Assembly (NCBI GenBank): GCA_963726335.1
Contig: CAVSCD010000011.1
Span: forward strand, 558,001-622,000
DNA length: 64,000 nucleotides
Direction of reading: 5' to 3'
Source: CAVSCD01 sp963726335
GTDB taxonomy: Bacteria; Acidobacteriota; Aminicenantia; Aminicenantales; UBA8522
In this document: piece after piece, positions 1 through 8,316 of the stretch
Layout: every line of letters starts with the position of its first letter
Numbering within the stretch: the stretch's first letter is position 1
Translations under genes and position numbers: made by a program
The notes under the pieces: generated by a model
The model's database searches: none
Told to the model about the DNA's origin: nothing
The model's input: the letters and a program-made list of their open reading frames with translations, nothing else

Positions 1-112
1 AAGAGATGGAGGTCATCTAACCCAAGAAAATGCCGGCAGGGGCGCATCGCCGTCCGACCCAGCCGTATCGCGATGACGTGCGGGTGTGCGCCGTGACAGG
101 ACCCGTGGGTCC
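1..112. repeat. Partial dispersed palindromic element at window edge
   Basis: The stretch ends in CGCCGTGACAGGACCC (about 95-110), the same terminus found in the intergenic elements near 22.3, 35.9 and 58.6 kb. It also carries a GGGGCGCATCGCCGTCCGACC-like block (about 39-60) that closely resembles the right arm of the element at 10.79-10.93 kb. Only one side of the element is in the window, so its full extent is unknown. It lies directly downstream of the etfA stop codon. Confidence 0.6.
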
Positions 113-125
113 GGGGAACGTCCCC

Positions 126-1103
126 TTATTCGGAGCGGAGCTTTTTGATCTCGTCCCGAAGACGGGGGATGACCTCGAAGAGGTCGCCCACCGCGCCGAA
201 GTCCGACACCTTGAAGATCGGAGCCTCGGCATCCTTGTTCACCGCGACGATGAACTTGGAGGACGAGATACCGGCGATGTGCTGGATGGCGCCCGAGATG
301 CCAAAAGCCAGGTAGAGGTTCGGGGAGACGGTCTTCCCGGTCTGTCCGACCTGGTGCTGATGGCCGATCCAGCCCGAGTCGACCGCCGAGCGCGAGGCGC
401 CGACAGCCGTCCGAGGCAACAGCCGGGCCAGCTCCCGGAGAAGCTCGAAGTTCTCCGGCCCCTTCATCCCGCGCCCCCCGGAGAGGATGATATCGGCCTC
501 GGCGACGTCGATCTCGCCGCCCTGCTCGCCGATGATCTCGGCCACCTCGCCCCGGGTCCGGTCCGCGGGAACGCCGGCGCTCTCCCTGACGATCTCGCCC
601 GCCGCGGTCGCGGTCGGGACGAGAGGAAAGACGTTGGGTCGCAGAGTCGCCAGCTGCGGCGACGTGTTCAGCCGGACGGTGAGAAGCGCCTTGCCCGCGA
701 AGATGGGCCGGGTGTATTCGACCGCGCCGCCGATCACGGCGACGCGCGTGCAGTCGGAGACGAGGCCCGCCCCGAGCTTGGCGGCAAGCCGCGGCGCCAG
801 GTCCCTGCCGAGCGCGGTCCCGGAGAAGAATATCGCGAAGGGGTTGATCTTCGCGGCCAACCCGGCCAGGGCGTGGGCGTGGTCCTGGGCGGAATACCGG
901 ACGAAGGCCGGGTTTTCCAGGACATAGACCTTCGCCGCCCCGTAAGCCAGGAGCTCGGTTGCCAGGCCCTCGACCCCGCTGCCGACGACGGCGGCCGCCA
1001 CCGGCATGTTCAGCGCCTCGGCGGTTCGCTTCGCCTCGCTCAGCGCCTCGAGCGACGATTTCTTGATCTTGTTATCCCTGATCTCGATATCGGTCAGTAT
1101 CAT
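126..1103 (-). CDS. etfA: Electron transfer flavoprotein subunit alpha
   Basis: A 325-residue protein of the ETF alpha/FixB family. It binds FAD with EtfB and passes electrons from acyl-CoA dehydrogenases and similar flavoenzymes to a quinone oxidoreductase or partner enzyme in the cytoplasm. The N-terminal half is the nucleotide-binding-like domain. The C-terminal half carries the FAD-binding signature region, visible as SGGRGMKGPENF (about residues 209-220), the GASRSAVDSGW segment, and QVGQTGKTVSPNLYLAFGISGAIQH. Length is normal. It follows etfB by 11 bp in the same direction, so the two subunits are surely co-transcribed. A dispersed palindromic repeat lies just past its stop codon and may act as the operon end. 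Confidence 0.96.
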   Translation of the reverse strand: MILTDIEIRDNKIKKSSLEALSEAKRTAEALNMPVAAAVVGSGVEGLATELLAYGAAKVYVLENPAFVRYSAQDHAHALAGLAAKINPFAIFFSGTALGRDLAPRLAAKLGAGLVSDCTRVAVIGGAVEYTRPIFAGKALLTVRLNTSPQLATLRPNVFPLVPTATAAGEIVRESAGVPADRTRGEVAEIIGEQGGEIDVAEADIILSGGRGMKGPENFELLRELARLLPRTAVGASRSAVDSGWIGHQHQVGQTGKTVSPNLYLAFGISGAIQHIAGISSSKFIVAVNKDAEAPIFKVSDFGAVGDLFEVIPRLRDEIKKLRSE

Positions 1104-1114
1104 CGGCGGGCTCC

Positions 1115-1897
1115 TCAGATGACCTTGGCGTCGGAGTGGAGGAAGGCCGCGATCTGCCTGGCCAGGTCCTCCGGCGGGCCCGTCACCACCCGGCCGGCCG
1201 CGCGGGCCGGCGGCGGTTCCACGCGAACGACGGTCACGCTCGGCGCGGCCTCGTTTCCGCTGATGCCGAGCTCCTCAAGCGATATCTCGGGCACCGGTTT
1301 TTTCTTGGCCATCATGATGCCCTTGAGCGTCTCGTAACGGGGTTCGTTCAAGCCCTTCTGGGCGCTGACGACAGCCGGGAGAACGAGAGAGATCTTCTCC
1401 TGACCGCCCTCGACCTCGCGCCAGGCCGTCGCCCGGCCGCCTTCGACCTCGAGCTTGACGATCACGTTCGCCTGGGCGATCCCCAGGAGCTCGGCGGTCA
1501 TCGACGGGACCTGGGAGTTGTCGTCGCCGACCGCCTGCTTTCCGAAAAGGAGGAGGTCGAAATCCGGGAACCGGGCCGTGACCAGCTTGGCGATGATCCT
1601 GGCCGTGCGCAGCCCGTCATACGTTTCGGGGAGCGGGTCCTTGACGAGAACCGCCTCGTCAGCGCCCATCGCCAGGCACTTCCGGAGGATCACGAGCGAG
1701 GTCTCGCCGCCCACGGTCACCGCCGTGACCTTGCCGCCCTTGGCCTCGCGGAGCCGCAAGGCTTCTTCCATGGCGTACTCATCGTAAGGGCTGATGACGA
1801 AATTCAGGCCGTCCTCGGCGACCGATCTCCCGTCCGGGCCGACCTTGATCTTCGACTCCGTGTCGGGCACGCGCTTGACGAAAACCAGCAAGTTCAT
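1115..1897 (-). CDS. etfB: Electron transfer flavoprotein subunit beta
   Basis: A 260-residue ETF beta/FixA protein beginning MNLLVFVKRVPDTESKIKVG, the usual family start. It partners EtfA and holds AMP/FAD-binding elements such as GADEAVLVKD and LLFGKQAVGDDNSQVP. The open frame continues 43 codons upstream, but that extension runs into repeat DNA. A clear ribosome-binding site (AAAGGAGCGG) sits just before the ATG ending at 1897, so the shorter start is chosen. It is the first gene of a two-gene etfBA unit. The upstream gap holds a palindromic element rather than a recognisable gene. Confidence 0.95.
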   Translation of the reverse strand: MNLLVFVKRVPDTESKIKVGPDGRSVAEDGLNFVISPYDEYAMEEALRLREAKGGKVTAVTVGGETSLVILRKCLAMGADEAVLVKDPLPETYDGLRTARIIAKLVTARFPDFDLLLFGKQAVGDDNSQVPSMTAELLGIAQANVIVKLEVEGGRATAWREVEGGQEKISLVLPAVVSAQKGLNEPRYETLKGIMMAKKKPVPEISLEELGISGNEAAPSVTVVRVEPPPARAAGRVVTGPPEDLARQIAAFLHSDAKVI

Positions 1898-1960
1898 TTT
1901 CCGCTCCTTTCTCTCTTGGCTGTCCACCTCGGGCGAGCACGCGCTCAGACTGGCAAGAAC

Positions 1961-2083
1961 GGGTGGCACGGCGCCCGTCCCTGCCCGCCCGGAGCGACGG
2001 GGACGCCCTCCCCTGGGAGTGCGCAAATGTCGTTGACGGGTGAGCGCGCGAGGACGGGCAGGGACGTCGCCGTGCCAGGACCC
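1961..2083. repeat. Dispersed palindromic intergenic element, GTCGCTCCGGGCG-type core
   Basis: It begins GGGTGGCACGGCG and ends CGCCGTGCCAGGACCC, the shared termini of the family. Its two halves pair: CGTCCCTGCCCGCCCGGAGCG near 1976-1997 against the GCGCGAGGACGGGCAGGGACG stretch near 2045-2066. The core is closely related to those at 22210-22333 and 35888-36010. It occupies the gap between fabF and etfB, both on the minus strand. Confidence 0.75.
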
Positions 2084-2119
2084 GTTACATTTTATCGGGA
2101 ACCGGACGCGCCTTGCCTC

Positions 2120-3391
2120 TTATTCATACCGCTTGAAGATGAGGCAGCCGTTGGTCCCGCCGAACCCGAACGAGTTGCTGAGGGCGTAGCGGAGCTCCGC
2201 CGGCCGCGCCGCGTTCGGGACGTAATCGAGATCGCACTCCGGGTCCGGCTGTTCGTAGTTGATGGTCGGAACCATGATCTGGTGGGTCAGGCACAGGGCG
2301 GTGACCCCCGCCTCGACGGCGCCGGCGGCACCCAGCAGATGCCCGGTCATCGATTTCGTCGAGGTGACGGCGAGGCGCTTCGCGTGCTCGCCGAAGGCCT
2401 TCTTGATGGCCAGCGTTTCGATTTTGTCGTTGAGCGGGGTGGACGTGCCGTGGGCGTTGATGTAATCGATGGCCGCCGGCGGCAGGCCGGCGTCGGCCAG
2501 GGCCCGCTCCATGACCCCCTTCGCTCCCTCGCCGTCCAGGGATGGCGCCGTCACATGATGGGCGTCGGCGTTCATGCCGTAGCCGACGATCTCCGCGTAG
2601 ATCTTCGCTCCCCGGCTCAAGGCGGCGCCCAACTCCTCGAGGAGCAGCATGCCCGCACCCTCCCCCATGACGAACCCGTCGCGGCCGGCGTCGAACGGCC
2701 GGGAGGCTTTGGCCGGATCGTCGTTCCGGGTCGAAAGCGCCCTGAGGGCGCAGAACCCCGCGACGCTGAGCGGGGTGATCGGCGACTCGGCGCCGCCCGC
2801 CAGCATCCGGTCCGCCTCGCCCCGGGCGATGATGCGAAACGAATCGCCCAGGGCGTGGGTGCTCGTCGCGCAGGCGGTCGCCGTGGCCGAGTTCGGGCCG
2901 CGGCTTCGGTACTTGATGGAGACAAAGCCGGAGGCCTCGTTGATGATGATGGACGGCAGGAAAAACGGCGACACCCGGTCCGGCCCCCTCTCGAGCAGGA
3001 TCTTGTGCGTCTCCTCGATGGTGCCGATGCCGCCCACGCCCGACCCGATATAGACCCCTGTCCGGTCGCCCTCGAGACGCGCGGGATCGATGCCGGCGTC
3101 GTCGACGGCCAGCGTCGCGGCCGCCAGGGCGAACTGGATAAAGAGGTCCATCTTCCGGACCTCTTTCCGGTCGATGAAGACCAGCGGGTCGAACCCGGGA
3201 ACCTGCCCGGCGAACCGCGTGGTGTGCCGGGAGGCGTCGAACCGGGTGATCGGACCGATGCCGCTCTCGCCCCTCAGCATGGCCGCCCAGTTCTCCGGCG
3301 TTCCGATCCCCAGGGGGGTGACCAGACCGATACCGGTGATCACCACCCGTCGGGCGGGAACCGCCTTCCCGGCGGAAACGAGGAAATCCAT
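2120..3391 (-). CDS. fabF: 3-oxoacyl-ACP synthase II (FabF)
   Basis: A 423-residue beta-ketoacyl-ACP synthase that condenses malonyl-ACP with a growing acyl-ACP during fatty-acid elongation. The catalytic triad is visible: Cys174 in ATACATSTHA, His314 in NAHGTSTPLND, and Lys346/His351 in TKSMTGHLLGAAGAVEA. The family ITGIGLVTPLG motif begins about residue 18, so the annotated N-terminus has about 15 extra residues; a start slightly further in is possible. It lies 10 bp after acpP and is the last gene of the yceD-rpmF-fabG-acpP-fabF run. FabB is a close relative, but length and neighbourhood favour FabF. Confidence 0.95.
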   Translation of the reverse strand: MDFLVSAGKAVPARRVVITGIGLVTPLGIGTPENWAAMLRGESGIGPITRFDASRHTTRFAGQVPGFDPLVFIDRKEVRKMDLFIQFALAAATLAVDDAGIDPARLEGDRTGVYIGSGVGGIGTIEETHKILLERGPDRVSPFFLPSIIINEASGFVSIKYRSRGPNSATATACATSTHALGDSFRIIARGEADRMLAGGAESPITPLSVAGFCALRALSTRNDDPAKASRPFDAGRDGFVMGEGAGMLLLEELGAALSRGAKIYAEIVGYGMNADAHHVTAPSLDGEGAKGVMERALADAGLPPAAIDYINAHGTSTPLNDKIETLAIKKAFGEHAKRLAVTSTKSMTGHLLGAAGAVEAGVTALCLTHQIMVPTINYEQPDPECDLDYVPNAARPAELRYALSNSFGFGGTNGCLIFKRYE

Positions 3392-3401
3392 GAACAGGGG
3401 G

Positions 3402-3647
3402 TTACTTGGAGACGCGCCCCACGACGTAGTCGAGGGCCTTGCCCACCGTGGTCAGCTTTTCGGCCTCCTCATCGGGGATGTCGAGCTGAAATTCGTCTTC
3501 CAGGGCCATCACGAGTTCCACGGTATCCAACGAGTCGGCGCCCAGGTCCTCGGTGAAGGAAGCGGTTTCCGTAACCTGCTCTTCGCTGATGCTCAGTTTG
3601 TCGGCGACGATCGCCCGGACCTTCTTTAAAAGCTCGTCTCTTTCCAT
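3402..3647 (-). CDS. acpP: Acyl carrier protein
   Basis: An 81-residue acidic acyl carrier protein. The 4'-phosphopantetheine attachment serine is Ser39 in the GADSLDTVELVMALEDEF motif. It carries acyl intermediates through fatty-acid synthesis in the cytoplasm. It sits between fabG and fabF, a classic arrangement. A ribosome-binding site (AGGAGG in minus-strand sense, from cctcct at 3653-3658) precedes the ATG. Length and charge are typical. Confidence 0.97.
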   Translation of the reverse strand: MERDELLKKVRAIVADKLSISEEQVTETASFTEDLGADSLDTVELVMALEDEFQLDIPDEEAEKLTTVGKALDYVVGRVSK

Positions 3648-3675
3648 TCGAACCTCCTAAGTTTATGATCGGCTG

Positions 3676-4434
3676 TCAGGTATACATCCCGCCGTTGACG
3701 TGGATGACCTGGCCTGTGATGTACGATGCTTGGTCGGACAGCAGGAACTTGACCGCCTGGGCCACGTCGTCCGCCGTGCCCAGACGCTTCATCGGGATCA
3801 TCTCGAGGAAAGCGTTCTTGACCGCCTCGGATAGCCCTTCGGTCATGGCGGTCGCGATGTAGCCCGGAGCGACGCAGTTGGCCGTGACGCCCCGGCCGGC
3901 GACCTCGCGGGACACGGACTTGGTCAGCCCGATGACTCCCGCCTTGGACGCGGAATAATTGGCCTGGCCGGCGTTGCCCATGACGCCCACCACCGAAGAG
4001 ATATTGACGATCCGGCCGAACCGGGCCGCGACCATCGGCCGGATGGCCGATCGCGTGAAATTGAAGACGCCCTTGAGGTTGACGGCGATGACGGCGTCCC
4101 ACTCCTCCTCCCGCATCCGCATCAGGAGGTTGTCCCGGGTGATCCCGGCGTTGTTGACCAGGTAGTCGAGCGATCCGTGTTCGCGGACAGCCGCCTCCAC
4201 CACGGCGCCCGCCTGGTCGAGACGGGAAACATCCGCGGCGTGGACCGAGGCCGCGGCGCCGGCTTCCCGGATCCTGGCGGCGACGGTTTCGAGCTTCTCC
4301 CGCTGGATATCGACGAGCGCGACGGCCAGCCCTTCGCGGGCCAGCTCCAAGGCGATGGTCTCGCCGATGCCCTGGGAGGCGCCCGTGACAAGGACAGCCT
4401 TCCCGCTGAAGGTCAGGCCAGGTCTTGAAGACAT
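3676..4434 (-). CDS. fabG: 3-oxoacyl-ACP reductase (FabG)
   Basis: A 252-residue short-chain dehydrogenase that reduces 3-oxoacyl-ACP with NADPH. The Rossmann motif TGASQGIGE lies near residues 17-25, with LVNNAGIT and the catalytic NISS plus YSASKAG (Ser, Tyr, Lys) further on. The open frame extends over 120 codons upstream across rpmF in another frame; the start at MSSRPGLTFSGK is chosen from family alignment. It is preceded by rpmF with a 47-bp gap and followed by acpP. plsX, fabH and fabD, often found between rpmF and fabG, are absent here. Confidence 0.95.
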   Translation of the reverse strand: MSSRPGLTFSGKAVLVTGASQGIGETIALELAREGLAVALVDIQREKLETVAARIREAGAAASVHAADVSRLDQAGAVVEAAVREHGSLDYLVNNAGITRDNLLMRMREEEWDAVIAVNLKGVFNFTRSAIRPMVAARFGRIVNISSVVGVMGNAGQANYSASKAGVIGLTKSVSREVAGRGVTANCVAPGYIATAMTEGLSEAVKNAFLEMIPMKRLGTADDVAQAVKFLLSDQASYITGQVIHVNGGMYT

Positions 4435-4481
4435 GATGAACGCTCCCCCCGCACAGTTTGGGCGGCGCTTCTGAGCGCCCG

Positions 4482-4667
4482 TTATTCGGTTTCGGTTTCC
4501 GCGATCACCTGCCGGCCCCGGTAGAAGCCGCACTGTGGGCAGGCCCGGTGCGGGAGCTTGGGCTCGCCGCAGTTCGAGCAGGTGGAGAAGGTGGGCAGGG
4601 TCAGGAAGTCTTGGGCCCGGCGGCGGCCTTTTCTCGCGTGTGAATGGCGTCGTTTTGGATTGGGCAT
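4482..4667 (-). CDS. rpmF: 50S ribosomal protein L32
   Basis: A 61-residue L32 protein starting MPNPKRRHSHARKGRRRA, as expected for the family. It has two CxxC pairs (CSNC and CPQC), so it is the zinc-binding form. Its ATG directly follows the stop codon of the yceD-like gene (TAA then ATG), giving tight translational coupling. The yceD-rpmF pair is widely conserved at the head of fatty-acid gene clusters. Confidence 0.96.
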   Translation of the reverse strand: MPNPKRRHSHARKGRRRAQDFLTLPTFSTCSNCGEPKLPHRACPQCGFYRGRQVIAETETE

Positions 4668-5186
4668 TTAACTTTTGTCTCTCACAAAATTTTTCAGCTT
4701 CTGCAGCCTCGGCTCGGGCTCCTGCACGAGGCAGGAACACCGGCCTTCCTGCCGGAGCTGTCCGCAGACGGCGCAGATCCCCTCGCAGGTTTCGGAACAT
4801 ATGGGCTTGAGGGGGATCGTCAGGTTGAGCTGCTCGAGAATGATCTCCCGGAGGTCGAGCCGGCGATGGCGGTAGAACATCCTGTCGACTTCCTCCTCGT
4901 CCAGCTCGTCCTTCATGGTATCCAGATCCTCGGGAAGGTAGAAGAGGTCAAAAGCAGCGTCCACCGGAAACTCGTATGGGCCCAGGCAGCGGCCGCAGAC
5001 GAAGCTCAGCCGCGCGGTCAGCCGGCCTTTGACCATGACCTCGTCCCCGATCTTGCGGACAACGACGTCGGCCCGGGCCGGGGAGAGAAAGACGGTGTTT
5101 TCGTCGATCAGATCGATGCTCGAAAACTCGAAATCCCGGGAGACGGAAAGCCCTTCCCTCGGGATCTTGTCCACTTCAACGATCAT
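4668..5186 (-). CDS. YceD/DUF177 family protein
   Basis: A 172-residue DUF177 (YceD) protein encoded immediately upstream of rpmF, the conserved position for this family. Members have been linked to 23S rRNA accumulation, but the biochemical role is not settled. The sequence has a CGRCLGPYEFPVDAAF segment (about residues 68-83) and a C-terminal cysteine cluster (CETCEGICAVCGQ ... RCSC), suggesting metal binding. It is the first gene of the operon. A strong promoter lies at 5211-5238 and a GAGGAC Shine-Dalgarno precedes the ATG. Confidence 0.9.
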   Translation of the reverse strand: MIVEVDKIPREGLSVSRDFEFSSIDLIDENTVFLSPARADVVVRKIGDEVMVKGRLTARLSFVCGRCLGPYEFPVDAAFDLFYLPEDLDTMKDELDEEEVDRMFYRHRRLDLREIILEQLNLTIPLKPICSETCEGICAVCGQLRQEGRCSCLVQEPEPRLQKLKNFVRDKS

Positions 5187-5210
5187 AATATGTCCTCAAG
5201 AATTCGATTT

Positions 5211-5238
5211 ATTATACCATCCGTCAATTGAAAGTCAA
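5211..5238 (-). promoter_or_regulatory. Sigma-70 type promoter for the yceD-fab operon
   Basis: On the minus strand there is TTGACT (5238-5233), a 16-nt spacer and a perfect TATAAT (5216-5211). The expected start of transcription is near 5204, about 17 nt before the yceD ATG. It is arranged back to back with the promoter at 5280-5307. Confidence 0.75.
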
Positions 5239-5279
5239 CGAACCGGCCCCCGCCGGCGGCCCGCCGGACCGGCGCGAAC

Positions 5280-5307
5280 TTGATATCATCCCGCCGCTCA
5301 GTATAAT
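5280..5307 (+). promoter_or_regulatory. Sigma-70 type promoter for the 96-aa gene
   Basis: TTGATA (5280-5285), a 16-nt spacer and TATAAT (5302-5307). The ATG of the downstream gene is at 5317, only 9 nt after the -10 box. The transcript would therefore have a leader of only a few nucleotides. Confidence 0.7.
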
Positions 5308-5316
5308 AGGTGGCAA

Positions 5317-5607
5317 ATGACAGGATTCAACACCGAGGTCAGGCATCGGGGCGCGGTTTTCCATGTGCAGACCCAGGACGCCGGTCCCGGCGGCCGCTGC
5401 GTCGAATCCCTCATCTACAAGTCGGGAAAGGTCGTTTCCTCGAGGAAATCCGACTACACGCCCTTTTTGGGCAGCCCAGACCTCCGGGATAAGGTCGCCC
5501 GCCTCATGTCCGACCAGCACGCGGCCGTTATCCGGGATATCCGCGACGGCAAGTTCGATCACTACCTGTCGCCGGACGAGAAGGAACCGGGCCCCCAGAA
5601 GAACTGA
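5317..5607 (+). CDS. Conserved small protein of unknown function, 96 aa
   Basis: A 96-residue soluble protein beginning MTGFNTEVRHRGAVFHVQTQD. It resembles small conserved proteins of Acidobacteria and Deltaproteobacteria that start with this GFNTEVxHxGxxFHVQTED pattern and have an LxxLMxxQHxAxxRxxRxGxxD region near the C-terminus (here VARLMSDQHAAVIRDIRDGKFD). No function is known to me. It stands alone under its own promoter (5280-5307), divergent from the fab operon and 33 bp before polA. It could be read through into polA. Confidence 0.75.
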   Translation: MTGFNTEVRHRGAVFHVQTQDAGPGGRCVESLIYKSGKVVSSRKSDYTPFLGSPDLRDKVARLMSDQHAAVIRDIRDGKFDHYLSPDEKEPGPQKN

Positions 5608-5640
5608 TGCCGCTGGGCCGTCAGGAGGAAGCCGCCCATC

Positions 5641-8316
5641 ATGGATAAGAAGCGCCTGTTTCTGATCGACGGTCATTCGCTTCTCTATCGCTCTTATTAC
5701 GCCATTCAGCGCCTGTCCACCTCCCAAGGCTTCCCGACAAACGCGATCTACGGATTTATCAATGCTTTACGGAAGATCATCCAGGATGAAAAGCCGACCT
5801 ACCTGGGGATCGTCTTCGACACCGGCAAGCCCACCATCCGCCACCAGGTCTATAAAGATTACAAGGCCCACCGCAAGCCCATGCCCGAAGACCTCATCCC
5901 CCAGATCCCCGTCCTCAAGAAGGTCATCCGGGCGATGAACATCCCCCTGTTCGAGTTCGAGGACTATGAGGCTGACGATGTGCTGGGGACCCTGGCGGTC
6001 AAGGCGGCCGGCGAGAACGTTCCCACGGTCATCGTCTCCACGGACAAGGACCTGCTCCAGCTCGTCGGCGAGCACACGACGGTCTTCAACCCGGCCAAGG
6101 AAACCTATCTCGACGCGGCCAAGGTCAAGGAGATCTTCGGTGTGGCGCCCGCCCAAATCGTGGATGTCCTCTCCCTCTGGGGGGACCCGACCGATAACGT
6201 GCCCGGCGTGCCGGGTATCGGTGAGAAGACGGCCAAGAGGCTGGTCCTCGAGTTCGGCTCGGTCGAGAAGCTCCTCGAGGACCTCGACAAGATCAAGAAC
6301 CCCCGTCTCCGCGAAAAGATCCGGGAGAACCTCGACCAGCTCGAGCTGAGCCGTACCCTGGTGACTCTCGAGAAGAACCTGGACGTGCCCTTCCGGCTCG
6401 ACGAGTTCGCTCTCTCCGGGCCCAACCCGGAGGAGCTCGCCGCCCTCTTCCGGGAGCTGGAGTTCACGACACTTCTCTCCCAGTTTGTGAAGCGGCCCGC
6501 CGAGGCGGGGAAAAGCTACCGTCCTATCCTGGACCGCGACGGCCTCGAATCGCTGGCCGCGGACATTCGGAAAGCGGGTTTTGTCTCCCTCGATACCGAA
6601 ACCGACAGCCCCGAGCCGACCCGGGCGCGCCTCGTCGGCATGTCGTTCGCCACCCGGCCGGGGGAAGCCTTTTATCTTCCCCTCGGGCACGATTACGAGG
6701 GGGCCCCGTCCCAGATCCCGATGTCGACGGCTTTCGAGATCCTCAGAGAGTCCCTGGGCGACCCCGCGGTCCGCAAGATCGGGCAGAACATCAAATACGA
6801 CTTCATCGTCCTCAGGCGCGCCGGGCTGGAGATCGCCGGGATCGACTTCGATACGATGATCCTCTCCTATCTCCTCGAGCCCAACTGGGGCAAACATAAC
6901 CTGGACCGGCTGGCGCTCGCCTACCTCCAAACTCAAACCATCCCCTACGAAGAGGTCACGGGCAAAGGCAAAAACCAGGTGACCATGAATGCCGTGCCGC
7001 TGGAGAAGGTCGTTCCCTACGCCTGCCAGGACGCGGACCTGGCGCTCGAGCTCAGCGAAGCCCTTTGGCCCAAGGTCCAGGAAAAAAAGCTGGGCAAGCT
7101 TTACCGGGAGATCGAGCAGCCGCTGATCGAGGTCCTGGCCGACATGGAGACCTGGGGGGTCAAGGTCGACCGCGAAGCCCTCGATGCTCTCTCGGCCGAG
7201 TTCGAGTCGGAGCTCGGCCGCCTGGAGAAAAAAATCTTCGAATTGAGCGGCACGGAGTTCAACATCAACTCGCCGCAGCAGATGGGCGATATCCTCTTCC
7301 ACAAGATCCAGCTCCAACCGTCGCGGAAGACCAAGATCACCAAGCGCTACTCGACGTCGATCGACGTTCTCCAGGAGCTCGCGGCCATCCACCCGCTGGC
7401 CCAGTACTGCCTAGAATACCGGCAGCTCGCCAAGCTCAAGGGCACCTATGCCGACACCCTGCCCCTCCTCATCAACCCCGGTACGGGCAGGCTCCACACT
7501 TCTTACAACCAGACGGTCGCCGCGACGGGCCGGCTGTCGAGCTCCGAGCCCAACCTCCAGAATATCCCGACGCGGGGCGAGATCGGCCAGCGGTTCCGGC
7601 GAGCCTTCATCCCCGAGAAAGGACACGAGCTGCTCGCCGCCGACTATTCGCAGATCGAGCTCCGGGTGCTGGCCCATCTTTCCGACGATGCGGCCCTCAC
7701 CGAAATATTCATCGCCGACAGGGACATTCACGAGGAGACGGCCAGGACGGTGTTCGGCGAGGCCCTGCCCCTGCTCAGGGAGGAGCTGAGGCGGAAGGCC
7801 AAGGTCATCAACTTCAGCATCATCTACGGGACATCCGCCTTTTCTCTGGCCAAGGAGCTGGGGACGACGCCGCGGGAAGCGCAGCTGTTCATGGACCGCT
7901 ACTTCGCCCGGCACCCGGGCGTGTCGGCCTATTTGGAGAACATCGTCCGCGAAGCGGAGGAAAAAGGATTCACCGAGACCATCTTCGGCCGCATCCGGCA
8001 GGTGCCCGAACTCCAGCAGAACAACCACGCCGTCCAGCAAGCCGGTCGCCGGATCGCCCTGAACGCGCCGATCCAGGGGTCGGCAGCGGACCTGATGAAA
8101 AAGGCCATGATCGACATCTGGCGCGATCTCAAGTCCCGCGGCCTGGGCACCAAGATCATCCTCCAGGTCCATGACGAGCTGGTCTTCGAGGTCCCCCCCG
8201 GAGAGAAGCGGGAGGTCGAAGAGCTGGTCAGGGACAGGATGGAGAATGTCTTCCCGATGCGGGTCCCTCTCAAGGTCCATCTCGGCTGGGGGCCGAATTG
8301 GGGCGACGCGAAGTAA
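5641..8316 (+). CDS. polA: DNA polymerase I
   Basis: An 891-residue full-length Pol I used in Okazaki-fragment maturation and excision repair. The N-terminal 5'-3' exonuclease (about 1-290) has GHSLLYRSYY, YEADDVLG and the GIGEKTAKRL helix-hairpin-helix. The central 3'-5' proofreading domain is intact: DTE (Asp318, Glu320), GQNIKYDF and YACQDADLA. The polymerase domain has motif A (ADYSQIELRVLAHLSDD), the O-helix (RRKAKVINFSIIYG) and motif C (QVHDELVFEVP). A GGAGGAAG ribosome-binding site precedes the ATG. All three activities should be present. Confidence 0.97.
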   Translation: MDKKRLFLIDGHSLLYRSYYAIQRLSTSQGFPTNAIYGFINALRKIIQDEKPTYLGIVFDTGKPTIRHQVYKDYKAHRKPMPEDLIPQIPVLKKVIRAMNIPLFEFEDYEADDVLGTLAVKAAGENVPTVIVSTDKDLLQLVGEHTTVFNPAKETYLDAAKVKEIFGVAPAQIVDVLSLWGDPTDNVPGVPGIGEKTAKRLVLEFGSVEKLLEDLDKIKNPRLREKIRENLDQLELSRTLVTLEKNLDVPFRLDEFALSGPNPEELAALFRELEFTTLLSQFVKRPAEAGKSYRPILDRDGLESLAADIRKAGFVSLDTETDSPEPTRARLVGMSFATRPGEAFYLPLGHDYEGAPSQIPMSTAFEILRESLGDPAVRKIGQNIKYDFIVLRRAGLEIAGIDFDTMILSYLLEPNWGKHNLDRLALAYLQTQTIPYEEVTGKGKNQVTMNAVPLEKVVPYACQDADLALELSEALWPKVQEKKLGKLYREIEQPLIEVLADMETWGVKVDREALDALSAEFESELGRLEKKIFELSGTEFNINSPQQMGDILFHKIQLQPSRKTKITKRYSTSIDVLQELAAIHPLAQYCLEYRQLAKLKGTYADTLPLLINPGTGRLHTSYNQTVAATGRLSSSEPNLQNIPTRGEIGQRFRRAFIPEKGHELLAADYSQIELRVLAHLSDDAALTEIFIADRDIHEETARTVFGEALPLLREELRRKAKVINFSIIYGTSAFSLAKELGTTPREAQLFMDRYFARHPGVSAYLENIVREAEEKGFTETIFGRIRQVPELQQNNHAVQQAGRRIALNAPIQGSAADLMKKAMIDIWRDLKSRGLGTKIILQVHDELVFEVPPGEKREVEELVRDRMENVFPMRVPLKVHLGWGPNWGDAK

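Noticed and set aside
1961..1975. TGGCAC within the repeat elements as sigma-54 -24 boxes
   Set aside because: The -12 TTGC does not follow at the right spacing; only the site at 44243-44257 has both elements.
1136..3556. Very long open frames opposite etfB/fabF, dnaA/dnaN, relA/spoT, dnaB and the M14 gene
   Set aside because: High-GC shadow frames of well-supported genes, with Arg/Gly/Pro/Asp-rich low-complexity translations and no family features.
5224..5727. A 167-codon open frame on the minus strand
   Set aside because: It lies antisense to the conserved 96-aa gene and the polA start, lacks a ribosome-binding site, and its composition follows from the GC-rich third positions of the opposite strand.
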